Shown: positions 22,576-34,440 of the stretch, piece by piece
Position numbering within the stretch: position 1 is the stretch's first letter
Layout: every line of letters starts with the position of its first letter
Origin: Cichorium intybus
Lineage: Eukaryota; Streptophyta; Magnoliopsida; Asterales; Asteraceae
Direction: 5' to 3'
NCBI GenBank assembly: GCA_023525715.1
Contig: CM042012.1
Location: forward strand, 45,857,441 to 45,921,440
Length of the DNA: 64,000 nt
Made by a program: the position numbers and the translations under genes
The notes under the pieces: model-generated
Databases searched by the model: none
What the model was told of the DNA's origin: nothing
Seen by the model: the letters and a program-made list of their open reading frames with translations, nothing else

Positions 22576-24240
22576 TTGCTTTTTGATCCTGAGATTGAGC
22601 GAACTGTGCGCAAAAACCGTGTCCGTAGGCATTACAATATCATGAGTTTTAGCAATAGTCCAGAGCATGTTGCCCAGGAACCCTCGGGTGAGGCAACGGG
22701 GATGTCTTTTATTCCCACGGTTTCAGAGTTCCATATCGGGAGCACGAGTGCTTCTGGTGGTGCAGTTTTAGCCCCTGCACCTATACCATCATGCACTCTG
22801 CCATCGATTCCACCATTTCCACTAGTATCACAACCACAATCCACCAACCCATTTACATCTGCCATGTCTTAGGTAGCGCTGACCCATGATGGCACCCCAG
22901 TATCTAGACAGCAGACACCCGTTTCACAACCATTGTCACAACCACAACACGTACTTCTTAAACCTCAAACCACATTTCAACCTGAGCAACCACAACAATA
23001 CCAGCAGCCTCCTCAGCAACAGTACCAGTATCCAGAAACCGAGGAGAGATATGATGAGGATGATGAAGGATGGGTTGCACCAGCGCACCAACAACCATGG
23101 AACCGAGGTCGGGGACCTCCCAGAAGAACACAGCAGCACCAACAACCACCAGGTCAGCAGGGATATAATGATCAGTATTTTTAGGTAACCATGCTCAACC
23201 TTTATATTTTGCACAACCGAGAAGGCAATCGGTTGCATCACACTTCCAACCACGGGAGTATGATGATTCGCCGCCAATTTATATTCCTGACAATATTGAA
23301 TCTCAAGTAGAAATAAGGCCTCAACTATTAGGAATATTACCAGAGTTTAGGGGGTATAAGCAGGATGACCCGTATAATCATCTGTATGAATTTATAGCGA
23401 TTGCTAATGCTAATAACCCCAGGAATACTAATAGGAGCATCTTTAGGCTTAGGTTATTCCCATTCACTCTCAAGGACAAGGCCAAGTATTAGTTTACATC
23501 CTTACCAGCAAACAGTATCACCACGTGGGATCAACTCAAAGCCAATTTCCTACAGGAATTCTATCCGGCGAGCAAAACAACGGAGATTAGGAGGGTCATT
23601 CAGGACTTCCAGCAAAATCCAGGAGAGGCTTTCCACGAAGCATTCGATCGATTAAAGGAGTTACTGCGATCCTGCCCTCACCACGAGATTCCCAAATGGC
23701 AGTTGTACAAATTGTTCTTTGAATGAGCCAGCGAAACACACCAAGCTATGATAAATGCCTCATCAAGTGGGACATTTATGTGGCAAGACCCGAAAGAGGC
23801 TTGACAATTCTTGGAACAATTGAGCAATGGCTCCAAGGCGAACTTTTCTACGAGAAAAATTGTAGGCACAGCAACAGCAGTGGGAGTTGATGCTGATTGG
23901 AAGAAGGAGGTAAAAAAAGAAATAAGCGAATTAAATAAGAAGTTTGACAGACTTATGTCAACACTGCAGAATGGACCTCAGGGTCAACCACAATGAGGCC
24001 AAGGAGGACCGAAAACTCAGGAGGTGAACCAAGTTTACGGCCAGGGTCAAGGTCAGTATAATAATGGACGATCCTACGGACCATATAATCAAGAGCAGCA
24101 GCAGAATTACAACAACTAGAGGCAGAATAACCACCAAGGTCAATCATCAAATCAGCCTAGGTCATACCAACCCGCAAGGAGTAATGGATATGTGAATGGA
24201 GGTGGCAACAACAACAATAATAGGGGGCTGACACTGCTGT
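22576..24240 (+). pseudogene. gypsy-B gag, first copy (longer capsid version)
   Basis: A gag frame homologous to that of internal A but keeping 232 bp that A lacks (23535-23766). These encode a retrotransposon gag-type stretch, LKANFLQEFYPASKTTEIRR and FHEAFDRLKELLRSCPHHEI. It is broken by a TAG at 22870, TGA at about 23723 and 23803, TGA at about 23994, and TAG at about 24117. It stops abruptly at 24240, where the sequence jumps back to an upstream point of gag. Confidence 0.82.
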
Positions 24241-26712
24241 CAACCTGCGCAACCACAACAATACCAACAGCCTCCTCAGAAATAGTACCAGTATTCAGAA
24301 ACCGAGGAGAGATATGATTATGAGGATGAAGGATGGGTTCCACCAGCGTACCAACAACCATGGAACCGAGGTCGGGGACCTCCCAGAAGAACACAGCAGC
24401 ACCAACAACCACCAGGTCAGCAGGGATATAATGATCAGCATTTTTTAGGTAACCATGCTCAACCTTTATATTTTGCACAACCGAGAAGGCAATCGGTTGC
24501 AGCACACTTCCAACCACGGGAGTATGATGATTCGTCGCCAATTTATATTCCTGACAATATTGAATCTCAAGTAGAAATAAGGCCTCAACTATTAGGAATA
24601 TTACCAGAGTTTAGGGGGTATAAGCAGGATGACCCGTATAATCATATGTATGAATTTATAGCGATTGCTAATGCTAATAACCCCAGGAATACTTATAGGA
24701 ACATCTTTAGGCATAGGTTATTCCCATTCACTCTTAAGGACAAGGCAAGTATTGGTTTACATCCTTACCAGCAAACAGTATCACCACGTGGGATCAAGTG
24801 GGACATTTATGTGGCAAGACCCGGAAGAGGCTTGGAAATTCTTGGAAGAATTAAGCAATGGATCCAAGGCGAACTTTACTACGAGAAAAACTGTAGGCAC
24901 ATCAGCAGCAGTGGGAGCTGATGCTGATTGGAAGAAGGAGGTAAAAAAAGAAATACGCGAATTAAATAAGAAGTTTGACAGACTTATGTCAATGCTGCAG
25001 AATGGACCTCAGGGTCAACCACAAGGAGGCCAAGGAGGACCGAAAACTCAGGAGGTGAACCAAGTTTATGGCCAGGGTCAAGGTCAGTATAATAATGGAC
25101 GATCCTACAGACCATATAATCAAGAGCAGCAGCAGAATTACAACAACCAGAGGCAGAATAACCACCAAGGTCAATCATCAAATCAGCCTAGGTCATACCA
25201 ACCCGCAAGCAATAATGGATATGTGAATGGAGGTGGCAACAACAACAATAATAGGGGGCTGACACTGCTGTCAACAATGCCTTAGGGACGCAAGAGGACT
25301 GGGTTGCAAAAATGTATGAGATGTTCAGTGCTACTCAACAGCAGTCCCAAGCCAATGCAAAAGCTATTGCAAACATGGAAAGGAAAATTGGACAAATGGC
25401 CGAGGATCAGCGAAAAAGGGACAATGGAAAGTTGCCAAGTGCTACGGAAGTTAATCCAACCCATAATCAGCGAGCCGGGAAGAAACACGTCAATACTGTC
25501 GAGGCTGAATGGAGAAAGGTCACCTTGGAGGACTTATTAGATTCAGGAAGCAATGCAGAACTTGAGAAGAAAGAAGAAGCCCAGGACAAAGTGGAAGGAA
25601 TGGAAGAAAAGGAAATTCCTGTTGAGGAGGGAACTCAACCAAAGATGGACAAGGAGGTGCATAAAGAAGATCAGTCAGTGATAACAGGATTTAAGCAAAG
25701 AAAGAAAGATAAGAAAGGGAAGAAAAAACAGGAAGCGCCTAAATCGATAGGGCCATTGATGAACCAACCTCTGTGGGATGAACTTAGAGACGCTCCTGAG
25801 GACACAATGATCCTTCAGGAAATGTGCGAGAGAAATGAAAAAGGTAAGATTCCCACACCGGACATTGTTAGATTGACAATCAAGGCAAGTGAGACACTTT
25901 TAGGAACACTTCCCAAAAAAGAGAAGGATCCTGGATCACCATTGATCACTACTACTGTAGGAGATGTGGTCATTCGGAACACTTTGCTGGACTTGGGAGC
26001 AAGTGTAAATGTGCTACCGGGGTATTTATATGATAAGTACAAGAATGAAGAATTAGAACCAGCAAAGGTTGTACTGCAGCTGGCTGACCAATCAACAAAG
26101 GCAACTCGGGGAAAATTGACCAATGTCATAGTCAAGGTTGGAGACTTCTTCTACCCTGTAGATTTCCTAGTCATGGAGAATGAAAGTTTGGATGACGCGC
26201 TTGCGCTCATTTTAGGACGCCCATTTCTAGCTACGGCTGGCGCTGTGATTGACTGCAAGACGGGGGATGTGGACATCTCCTTTGGGACGCAAAAAAGGAG
26301 GCTGAATATGTTCGGAAACCCTGTATCGTTACCTCCAGGGAATGATGACAAGCAAGCAGACAAAAATGTGCCAATGGAGCCTGAAATTAGGAACAAAGGG
26401 AAAATATGGACGCAAGCGGGGGAAGGAGGTAAAGAGGAGATTTCAAAGGAAACAAAGAACCACCCGTTGTCCACTATTGACAAGGAACGGCTGCTGGATA
26501 TGATGGAAATGCTAGAGGCAAGACATCAACAGTATGAGAAAGAATCAAGAGAAAGGGAGGCAAAAGTCTTCAAGCTTTTGGAATCGTAGCAGCAATGGAT
26601 TAATGGAGTGAGTGATAGGATGACTCAACTCACATCCTTAATATCAATGATGGCCCATAACTTCATACCGGGATTCAAGCAAATGTCATTCGGAGTTCAA
26701 GAAGAGGAATAG
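24241..26712 (+). pseudogene. gypsy-B gag-protease, second copy
   Basis: From 24241 the gag sequence starts again at the point equivalent to 22978 (CAACCTGCGCAACC). This copy carries the same TAG (24284) and the same 232 bp deletion as internal A, so it descends from the A-type lineage. The protease part is open from at least 25312 to 26589 (425 codons) with LLDLGASVNVLPGYLYDKYK and LILGRPFLATAGA; it is the best protease copy of this family in the window. A CAG-to-TAG stop at 26587-26589 precedes a final 40 codons ending at 26710-26712. The capsid region is unlikely to be functional. Confidence 0.85.
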
Positions 26713-26734
26713 GGGTAGAAACACCATGTCTGGC

Positions 26735-26773
26735 TGAAGACGGTAAACTTAGCGCTTGTTGGGAGGCAACCCA
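26735..26773 (+). other. Conserved stem-loop after gag-protease (B copy)
   Basis: AAGACGGTAAACTTAGCGCTT, then TGGG (26760-26763), AGGCAA, CCCA (26770-26773), with the same layout as the A copy. Confidence 0.75.
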
Positions 26774-26895
26774 TCGTGTCATAGAATAGGTCTTGTATTT
26801 CTTAGAAATAATTAGGAAAAATATCATCATTAATTGCAGGTACTAGTGGTCCAAGGCAAGTGTGGGGTCGTGTGAAGAATTTGGAAATTTTGATG

Positions 26896-27005
26896 ACCGC
26901 GACGCGGTTTGTTCATAAGCGAGACGCGGGATCGTAAACCAACCCGATGCGCAGGGGTTGATTTGGTGACACGCGCGACGCGGGTTGTGCATTTGCGCGA
27001 CGTGG
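26896..27005. promoter_or_regulatory. Internal dyad array (B copy)
   Basis: Sites start at 26898, 26920, 26974 and 26996, with spacings 22, 54 and 22 bp, identical to A except for the extra fifth unit in A. TATTAAGG begins at 27031. The copy is cut at 27088 before the splice donor. Confidence 0.7.
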
Positions 27006-27121
27006 GCATCGATCAGTCGGTTTCCTTCGATATTAAGGTAAGCCACGACACTATTCACACACACCACGACTCGGAGCTCTGATCACCATAAGATATAAAC
27101 TATAAAATCAAACTCTAAAAG

Positions 27122-27246
<125 letters not shown>

Positions 27247-27585
27247 CAAGTTCAGCATGCACAAACTTTTCATCTTTAGACATGAGTAATCGAGTTATAT
27301 ATCTTCAAATATCATCGATCACTAAAGAATAATTTTAAACAAAATTAGTATAGATGTTTAATCACCGTGAAAACTTCTGGCTTCATAAGACTTTGGACTC
27401 AATTCCTAATCTAATGAATCATATCCATATCTAACATTTGATTTGAATGATAAATCAATGAGTTTTTGAAAGCAACTTTATAATTAATTTTAATCATCAG
27501 TTTCAGATCGAGAGATGAATATGAGCATAATATATGATAAAGATACAAATGGACGTTTTTTTTATTAATTCCCTTCACTTAAATG

Positions 27586-27588
<3 letters not shown>

Positions 27589-27623
<35 letters not shown>
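27589..27623. repeat. (GA)n microsatellite
   Basis: About 17 GA units where the other DEFL upstream regions have three or four (TTTAGAGAGAGAG). Confidence 0.93.
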
Positions 27624-27625
<2 letters not shown>

Positions 27626-27654
27626 TCTATATAAATGAACATTATCAACACTAA

Positions 27655-28641
27655 GGCTAGGGGAGCAGCTCGTCAAATCCTCTCGCCAAATCTCGCAAAC
27701 CTCCTCGCCAAAGCTCGCCAACTCCACCGCCTACGCTCGTCATCGCCTTCGCCGAAGGTCCCTCGCCAACATTTGGGCGAGCTCGCCACAGTCTCCAACG
27801 GCTCCTTTCCAACGGCTAGCCTCCAACCCCCAAATTTAAATCCCATTTTCAACCAATTTTTTTTAAAACCTAAATCAAAACCTCTATAAAATTCAAATTT
27901 ATTTATAAAAAAACTAGCCGTTAACTAGCCGTTTTTTTTATAAAAAACTTGCCGTTACATCATCCCCTATATAAACACTACCATTCTACTCTTTCATTCA
28001 CACAATCATATTCTCTCTTCTTCCAAAAACACTCTCAATCTTCATTCATCATGTCTTCAAGCCAAAGAAAAGATACCAAACCAACCAAAACAACCAAAGC
28101 TACGAAAAAGAAATCCGACACTACATCGATTGCAACCCCTCCGGCCGGTTGTTATGTACCTCAACCGGTTGACCCTTCGATGACATATGGTCAATATGCA
28201 CCGAATTTGGGTTGTCCGGCAATGTTGAGACATACAAGGAAGCTCAGAAGATCAAAGAGAATGTTGAGAAAATGAAAGAGGCTAACTTGAAAATCAAAGA
28301 GACGATGCAGCTGTGAAAAATCATACAACAAGACATATCGGGCAAGACTGGGTTCGAGTACGAACTCGCGTTGGAAATGAAGAGGGATACGGCAAGGAAA
28401 TTGGGATATCACATCAACGAGTAGCTTGTAGTTTAATTTCGTTTGTTTAGTCAGTTTTTAAGTTTAATTTCGTTTGTTTTAAGTCTTATTTTATGTTTTT
28501 AATTTTAATGTAATGGATTTTAAGTTTAATGAAATGGTAGTTTTTAATTTTATATTTGTTTTTAATAATATAAATAATTTAAAAAATAGATCTAAAAAAA
28601 TAGTTTAGCATGGTTAGCACATGCTGACTGCTCCCACCACA
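27655..28641 (+). mobile_element. PIF/Harbinger-like DNA transposon remnant
   Basis: A 987 bp insertion flanked by TAA at 27652-27654 and 28642-28644, the target duplication typical of PIF/Harbinger (TAA/TTA). The ends carry imperfect inverted repeats: GGGGAGCAG near the left end and CTGCTCCC near the right end. No transposase domain is present, so it is a non-autonomous derivative or MITE-like copy. The boundaries are supported by the DEFL repeat units, which lack this segment. Confidence 0.62.
28051..28425 (+). pseudogene. Hypothetical protein remnant in Harbinger-like element
   Basis: ATG at 28051 follows a promoter-like stretch (TATATAAAC near 27967 and a CT-rich leader). The frame reads MSSSQRKDTKPTKTTKATKK, then a Pro-rich part, and shifts near 28222. 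A second frame continues with a Lys/Glu-rich helical stretch (VETYKEAQKIKENVEKMKEA), a TGA at about 28314, and ends ...EMKRDTARKLGYHINE at the TAG 28423-28425. I do not recognise the family; a captured host gene or a Harbinger accessory ORF are both possible. Confidence 0.45.
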
Positions 28642-28679
28642 TAATCTGTTTTCTATTTGAATTTATTTGATGAGACAAA

Positions 28680-29100
28680 AAATGATAGCGGCCAGCAATG
28701 ACATGTTGTCGCTATAGACATAGTGCCTATAGTTTTGTCGCAATAGCTCCCAATTATCGCCACAATAGATTTGGTCGCACAGAACACCTGTAAGACGACA
28801 TTTCGTCGCTAAAAAGTTTCCATTAATAAAAAGATAAAATAAAGGCTATATAGGAGACATGTCATCGGTATAGGCTATATATAATCGTGCCTATAGACTC
28901 ATTTATAGCAACAACATGTCGTGGCTATAGGGTCATCTATAAGAACGATATGTCGTCTCTATACACTGCTTTATAGCAACGTCATGTCGTTGCTATAGGT
29001 CCATCCATAGAGACGACATGACGTATGACAGTGCACGGTTTTTGTCGACAGAGCTATAGCGACGACAAGTCATCCCTATGGCCACTATACATAATTTTTT
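28680..29100. repeat. Palindromic TCGTCGCTATAGG-type repeat block, copy 1
   Basis: Many diverged 20-40 bp palindromes of the form TATAG(A/C)GACGACATGTCGT(C/T)GCTATA. Such blocks are typical of the subterminal regions of plant CACTA transposons, but no CACTA end or transposase is visible. A second copy is at 31683-32140. Confidence 0.55.
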
Positions 29101-30460
29101 TTCAATCCGTTTTTTGTTTTATTTTCCAAAACATTTAAGTACCATATAGATAGCATATAAATACAACTTATCAAAACATAAAATGTTAATACCAAAATAT
29201 TTAAAATACCATACAAATAGCATATAAATACATGGTTTACCAAAACATAAAATGCTAAGCCCCCTTAACCGCCGCTATTTGATTGTACCAGTATCAATTT
29301 AGTCTGATACAAGTATGCACTCCCGCACCTCCTAACTTGTATTAGAACTAAAAGTGTGAACACATTAACTTACTTATTATTTACATTATACTAAAATGTA
29401 AAGGTGATAAAATCACCAAAACAATAGAGGAGATAGATGACAACACCAAGAATTACAACCTCTAAACTAGTAAATATAGTACATGGGACAACCAACCAAC
29501 TTCTTAGCAACCCTAGTGCCATTGAAATCCAAAGCCATTTGGAGCCCAATATAGCAACAAACTTTCAATATGGTCATAGGAGATAGAACAGAATACCAAT
29601 TTAGCAGTCAATTTTGAACTTGCATCAACATAAGAGCACCAAAACTGTAACACCACTGCACTTTAAAGTCTTGGGGCAGCATACCTTATCATCAAAACAG
29701 GTGACGTTTATGTAGCTTTGGGTACCAGCACCAATCGCATCCAAATAAGCAACTCCTTTGGATTTGACTATTTAGGTAGAACTTTAGTCCAAAGGTTTAC
29801 AAGTCCAATTAATCCACCTCATACCGTACCTCCTTTTCTCCTATGATTTATGATTTATAAACAAATCTAAGCAGTAGCATATCAATACACTCTTCATAGC
29901 AACAACTTTTATATGGAGCATCACCAAGCAAGTAAGTAATTATACATATGGAAAAAAAAACATTTCATTTCACTTACTCACATTGTACAATTAAGTAAAC
30001 CTCTACAAAACTAGATCATTATTTTGTCAAAAGTTTTCAAATAACATACGAAAGAATGTCACCCGGATTGAAATAGGTCGGCCCACCATGTAATATCTGA
30101 TCATATAGTTGCTATATGTCATCCAATATGATATCAGAATTTGTAAAAAGTTTCATCTTAGTTAAGCTATTTGTCATCCAACATTGTCTAAAAACTTGGG
30201 AACTATGTTATGTAATAAAAAGAGAGAGTAGTCTTAGTGATTTCATATCACAGAAACACACTAAAAACTCCAAAACAACTAATAATTGTATCGTCTTTCT
30301 CCCCTGTCTCCCTTGATTTATATCGGCACCTTATGTGAACAAGCTTTAAGTTGGTGATTAAAAACCAAAATTTATCATATATTATGGTTTTATTTTCCAA
30401 ATATGTGGTAAATTTGATATTATATTAATATACCCTTTATTAAGTAGATCCTACGGATAA
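29101..30460. other. Intergenic spacer of DEFL unit 1
   Basis: AT-rich DNA with no gene supported. It includes a short tandem duplication around 29135-29253 (CATAAAATG(T/C)TAA and ATAGCATATAAATACA twice). It is repeated in unit 2. Confidence 0.7.
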
Positions 30461-30932
30461 ACCATAAGGATATAAAGTATAAATATCAAACTCTAAAAGG
30501 ACAACTATATAGATCTATAAAATACAACTTCAGGATGCACAAACTTTCATCTTTAGAATTGGCAATCGAGTTAAATATCTTCAGATATCGTCGATTACAA
30601 ACAAAATATAGTTTAACTAAAACTTGTATGCATGTTTAAACGCATAATCACCGCAAAAATTTCTGACTTCATAAGACTTTGGACTCGATTCCAAATTTAA
30701 TGAATCCTTTCCTTATGCAACATTTGATTTGAAAGATAAATCAATAAGTTTATACAGCCACTTTATAATTTAATTTTCAGTTTCAGATCGAGAGATGAAT
30801 ATGACCGTAATATATGATAAATTTAAAAGCTGCTTGATACAAATGGAAGTTTTTTTTAATTAATTACCTTCACTTAATACATTGTCGTTTTGTAGCTGTA
30901 ATTTAGAGAGAGAGGCCGGGAAATAAAGCACC

Positions 30933-30941
30933 TATTTAAAT
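30933..30941 (+). promoter_or_regulatory. TATA box of DEFL gene 1
   Basis: TATTTAAAT 75 bp before the ATG, conserved at the same place in gene 2 and, as TATATAAAT, in the gene-less unit 0. Confidence 0.65.
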
Positions 30942-31015
30942 GAAAATTATCAATCGTTAAACCAAAACATTTAGAATTTCCACGCTGAAGTGAGTCTTTG
31001 TAATTACACACAAAG

Positions 31016-31528
31016 ATGGCCAAGCTCGCATCCTACTTCTTGCTTTTTATTGTTGTAATCGCAGGTTTGTGTACTCAATAGATGCTCATCCTCCAAAGTA
31101 TTATTTTAATATTAAAATACAATTTGGCATAGATAATTTGTATCATCGTCATTTTTGTCTCAAACTATATCATATTGGATTAATGCTTTGTCAATTGATT
31201 GCACACATGTCTGATCTCATGTTGAAGAAACTATCATACAAGGACTTCTATTTTTTTTTTTTTTCAATTTAAGATAACCATATAGTAATATCTAGTACTT
31301 TATGGTTCATATATATTATATTTTGAATGTGTATATTTTTTTTTTCATTTTACAGTTGGAGCTTCGATTGTTGATGGACAACAAAGATGTACAGAGGTGT
31401 TGGATCCAAAGGCTTGCAATCTTGCTGATTGTCGTGGACAATGTTTTCAAAAACACAAGGGGAATGGAGTTTGCGAACTTTCAAGTGATATGAGCCATTA
31501 TGGTTGTATTTGTATTTTCGATTGCTAA
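31016..31528 (+). CDS. Defensin-like (DEFL) secreted cysteine-rich peptide 1
   Basis: Two exons: 31016-31064 and 31356-31528. The intron has donor GTTTGT and acceptor TTTACAG, is phase 1, and is placed just after the signal peptide as in plant DEFL genes. The product is 73 residues. MAKLASYFLLFIVVIA plus a few residues forms a signal peptide. The mature part has cysteines at 28, 37, 42, 46, 56, 67, 69 and 73. The C-X3-C and C-X-C pairs (42/46, 67/69) fit the cysteine-stabilised alpha-beta fold. It should be secreted and disulfide-bonded; defence or signalling roles are known for the family, but this member's role is unknown. Stop TAA, with AATAAA at 31543-31548. Another copy is at 34441. A single-exon reading of exon 2 from an in-intron start is rejected because exon 1 supplies a clean signal peptide. 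Confidence 0.9.
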
Positions 31529-31682
31529 TGAAATCTTAAATCAATAAAATCACTTTGGGGTTAAAACAAAGGTTTAGCGCTCTACTCTAGAAGAATTGTA
31601 ATTTTGTTGAATAACATTTTATGAGTTAGTAAAAAACCAACACATTATATGTTTACTATTTGATTTCATTTGACATATATGA

Positions 31683-32140
31683 GACGAAAAAGTCGTCGCT
31701 ATAGGGTCCATAGTCGTCGCTAAAACGGCCAATGACGACATGTTGTTGCTATAGACGTAGTGCCAATAGTTTCGTCGCAATAGCTCTCAATTATCCTCAC
31801 TATAGATTTCGTCGCTATAGAATACCTATAGAGACGACCTTTGTTGCTATAACGTTGTCGATTCCATTAAAAAAAAGATAAAATAAAGGTAATACGGAAG
31901 ACATGTCATCGCTATAGGGTTATATATAGGGACGACATGTCTTGTCTGCAGACTGATCTATAGCAATAGCATGTCGTGTCTATAGGGTCATCTATAAGGA
32001 CGATATGTTGTCTCTTTAGACTGCTCTATAGCAACGTCATGTCATTGCTACAGGTCCATTTATAGATACGACATGTCATACTATATACTGCCGGTTTCTA
32101 TCGACAGAGCTGTAGCGACGACAAGTCGTTCCTATACCCC
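31683..32140. repeat. Palindromic TCGTCGCTATAGG-type repeat block, copy 2
   Basis: Copy of 28680-29100, part of the tandem unit and therefore present before the duplication. Confidence 0.55.
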
Positions 32141-33870
32141 TTGTGAAAAAAAATTAATCAGTGTTTGTTTTATTTTCCAAAACAATTACGTACCATACAA
32201 ATAGCATATAAATACAATTTACCAAAACATAAAATGCTAATACTAAAACATTTAAAATACCCTACAAATAGCATATAAGTACATTGTTTACCAAAACATA
32301 AAATGCTAAGCCCCTTTAACCCTTACTATTTGGTCGTACCGGTATCAACTTAGTCCACTCCTGCACCTCCTAACTTGTATTAGAACTAAAGTGCGAATCC
32401 ATTGACATACTTATTATTTCATTTATATTAAAATGTAAGCGTGACACATGAGATAGATGGCAACACCAAGAATTACAACCTCTAAACTAGTACAGTACAG
32501 GGGACAACAAACCAACTTCTCAGCAACTGTAGTGCCATTAATTCTAAGCCAAAGCCATTAGGAACCGAATATAGCAACAAACTTTCAATATGGCTATAGG
32601 ACATAGAACACAATACCAATTTCCCGTCAATTTTGAACTTGCAGCAACATAAGAGCAACAAAACTGTAATACCACTGCACTTTACAGTCTTGGGGAAGCA
32701 TAACTCATCCTCAAAACAGGTGAAATTTATGTTGCTCTGGGTACCAGCATAACCGCAAGCAAATAAGCAACTCCTTCTTGGATTTGACTATTTAGGTGGA
32801 ACTTTAGTCCAAAGGTTTACAAGTCCAATTAACCCACCTCATACCGGTACCTCCTTTTCTCCTATGATTTATAAACAAATCTAAGCAGTACCACAATTAC
32901 ACTCTTCGTAGCAACACCGTATATACAATATACGTATATACAATATACGGAGCATCACCAAACATCTAGCAGTAAGGATCACCAGGACCCAACAGCAACA
33001 CAAACAACTTGAAACCGATTTTCGGATGTCTCGTAAGATCTAAACCCTTTTCATGACGAAGTGTATCGTTTTCTTGAAGCCTTCTTCCATCCTTGAATGT
33101 TAGACCATGTGATGTAAATATGATAGTTATTTAAGCATGCACGAAAGGATATTACACCAAATTCCTGATTTACCCACAAAGCACAGCATACAAATTCTGA
33201 ACATTGACAATTCGGTTACATGAGCGAAAAACCAACTCGAAATGAAAGAACACGAAGGAATAATACGCCAAATTCCCTATTTACCCCCCTCCCCCCCCCC
33301 CCCCCCCCCCCCCCCTTGTTTCTATCAGATCACTTAGATCGATGGGCAGCCTATACAATTTGTCCAACTAATCATACATATGGGGAAAAAAACATTTCAT
33401 TTCGTCACTTACTCACATTGTACAATTAAGTAAACCTCTACAAAACTAGATCATTATTTTGCCAAAAGTTCTCAAATAACATAGGAAAGAATGTCACCCT
33501 CATTGAAACAGGTCAGCTAATCTCTGATCATACGGTTACTATATTGCATCCAATATGATATCAGAATTCGTAAAAAGTTTCATCTTAGTTAATCTATTTG
33601 TCATCCAATATTGTCTAAAAACTTGGAAACTATGTTACGTAATAAAAGGAGGTAGTAGTCTTAGTGATTTCATATCACAGAAACACACTAAAAACTCTAA
33701 AACAACTAAAAATTGCATCGTCTTTCTCCCCTGTCTCCCTTGATTTATATCGGCACCTTATGTGAACAAGCTTTAAGTTGGTGATTAAAAACCAAAAATT
33801 TATCATATATATTATGGTTTTATTTTCCCAATAAGTGGTAAATTTGATATTATATTAATATACCCTTTAT
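32141..33870. other. Intergenic spacer of DEFL unit 2
   Basis: Homologous to 29101-30460. No gene is supported; open frames here and in unit 1 near 30116 and 33555 encode no recognisable domain and are not conserved in length. Confidence 0.7.
33291..33315. repeat. Poly-C run, 25 C
   Basis: Uninterrupted C run inside the spacer; its length is likely imprecise. Confidence 0.9.
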
Positions 33871-34358
33871 TAAGTAGATCCTACGGATTAACCATAAGGA
33901 TATAGAGTATAAAAATCAAACTCTAAAAGGACAACTATATGGATCTATAAAATATAACTTCAGGATGCACAAACTTTCATCTTTAGAATGAGTAATCGAG
34001 TTAAATATCTTCAAATATCATCGATCAAACAAAATATATTTTAACTAAAACTTGTATGCATGTTTAAACGCATAATCATCACCGCAAAAAATTCTGACTT
34101 CATAAGACTTTGGACTCAATTCCAAATTTAATGAATCCTTTCCTTATGTAACATTTGCTTTGAAAGATAAATCAATAAGTTTATAAAGCAACTTTATAAT
34201 TTAATTGTCAGTTTCAGATCGAGAGATGAATATGAGCTTAATATATGATAAATTTAAAAGCTGCTTGATACAAATGGAAGTTTTTTTCATTAATTACCTT
34301 CACTTAATACATTGTCGTTTTGTAGCTGTAATTTAGAGAGAGAGGGAAATAAAGCGCC

Positions 34359-34367
34359 TATTTAAAT
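34359..34367 (+). promoter_or_regulatory. TATA box of DEFL gene 2
   Basis: TATTTAAAT 74 bp before the ATG, within a 5' region nearly identical to gene 1. Confidence 0.65.
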
Positions 34368-34440
34368 GAAAATTATCAATCGTTAAACCAAAACATTTAG
34401 AATTTCCACGCTGAAGTGAGTCTTGTAATTACACACAAAG

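Larger units (their letters stand above)
6707..27088 (+). mobile_element. gypsy-A/B: tandem non-autonomous Athila-type array
   Basis: Plus-strand Ty3/gypsy sequence arranged LTR (6707-7432), internal A (7433-21275, split by copia-2), LTR (21276-22400), internal B (22401-27088, truncated). Gag, retropepsin and an ATHILA ORF-1-like second ORF are present. No reverse transcriptase, RNase H or integrase motif was found in any frame, so the family is non-autonomous. The LTR-internal-LTR-internal order is what unequal recombination between LTRs produces. The left flank ends CACAG. The right end is a deletion junction with DEFL upstream DNA sharing the bases ACCA at 27085-27088, so no target duplication can be read. 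Confidence 0.88.
28645..31640 (+). repeat. DEFL tandem unit 1
   Basis: A ~3.0 kb unit with, in order, a palindrome-rich transposon-like block (28680-29100), AT-rich spacer, upstream region and DEFL gene 1 with its 3' end. It aligns with 31641-35500 almost throughout. Confidence 0.85.

Noticed and set aside
30116..30316. Small open frames in both DEFL spacers (30116-30316 and 33555-33743)
   Set aside because: No domain, no signal peptide and no splice or promoter context; they are explained by the shared duplicated spacer.
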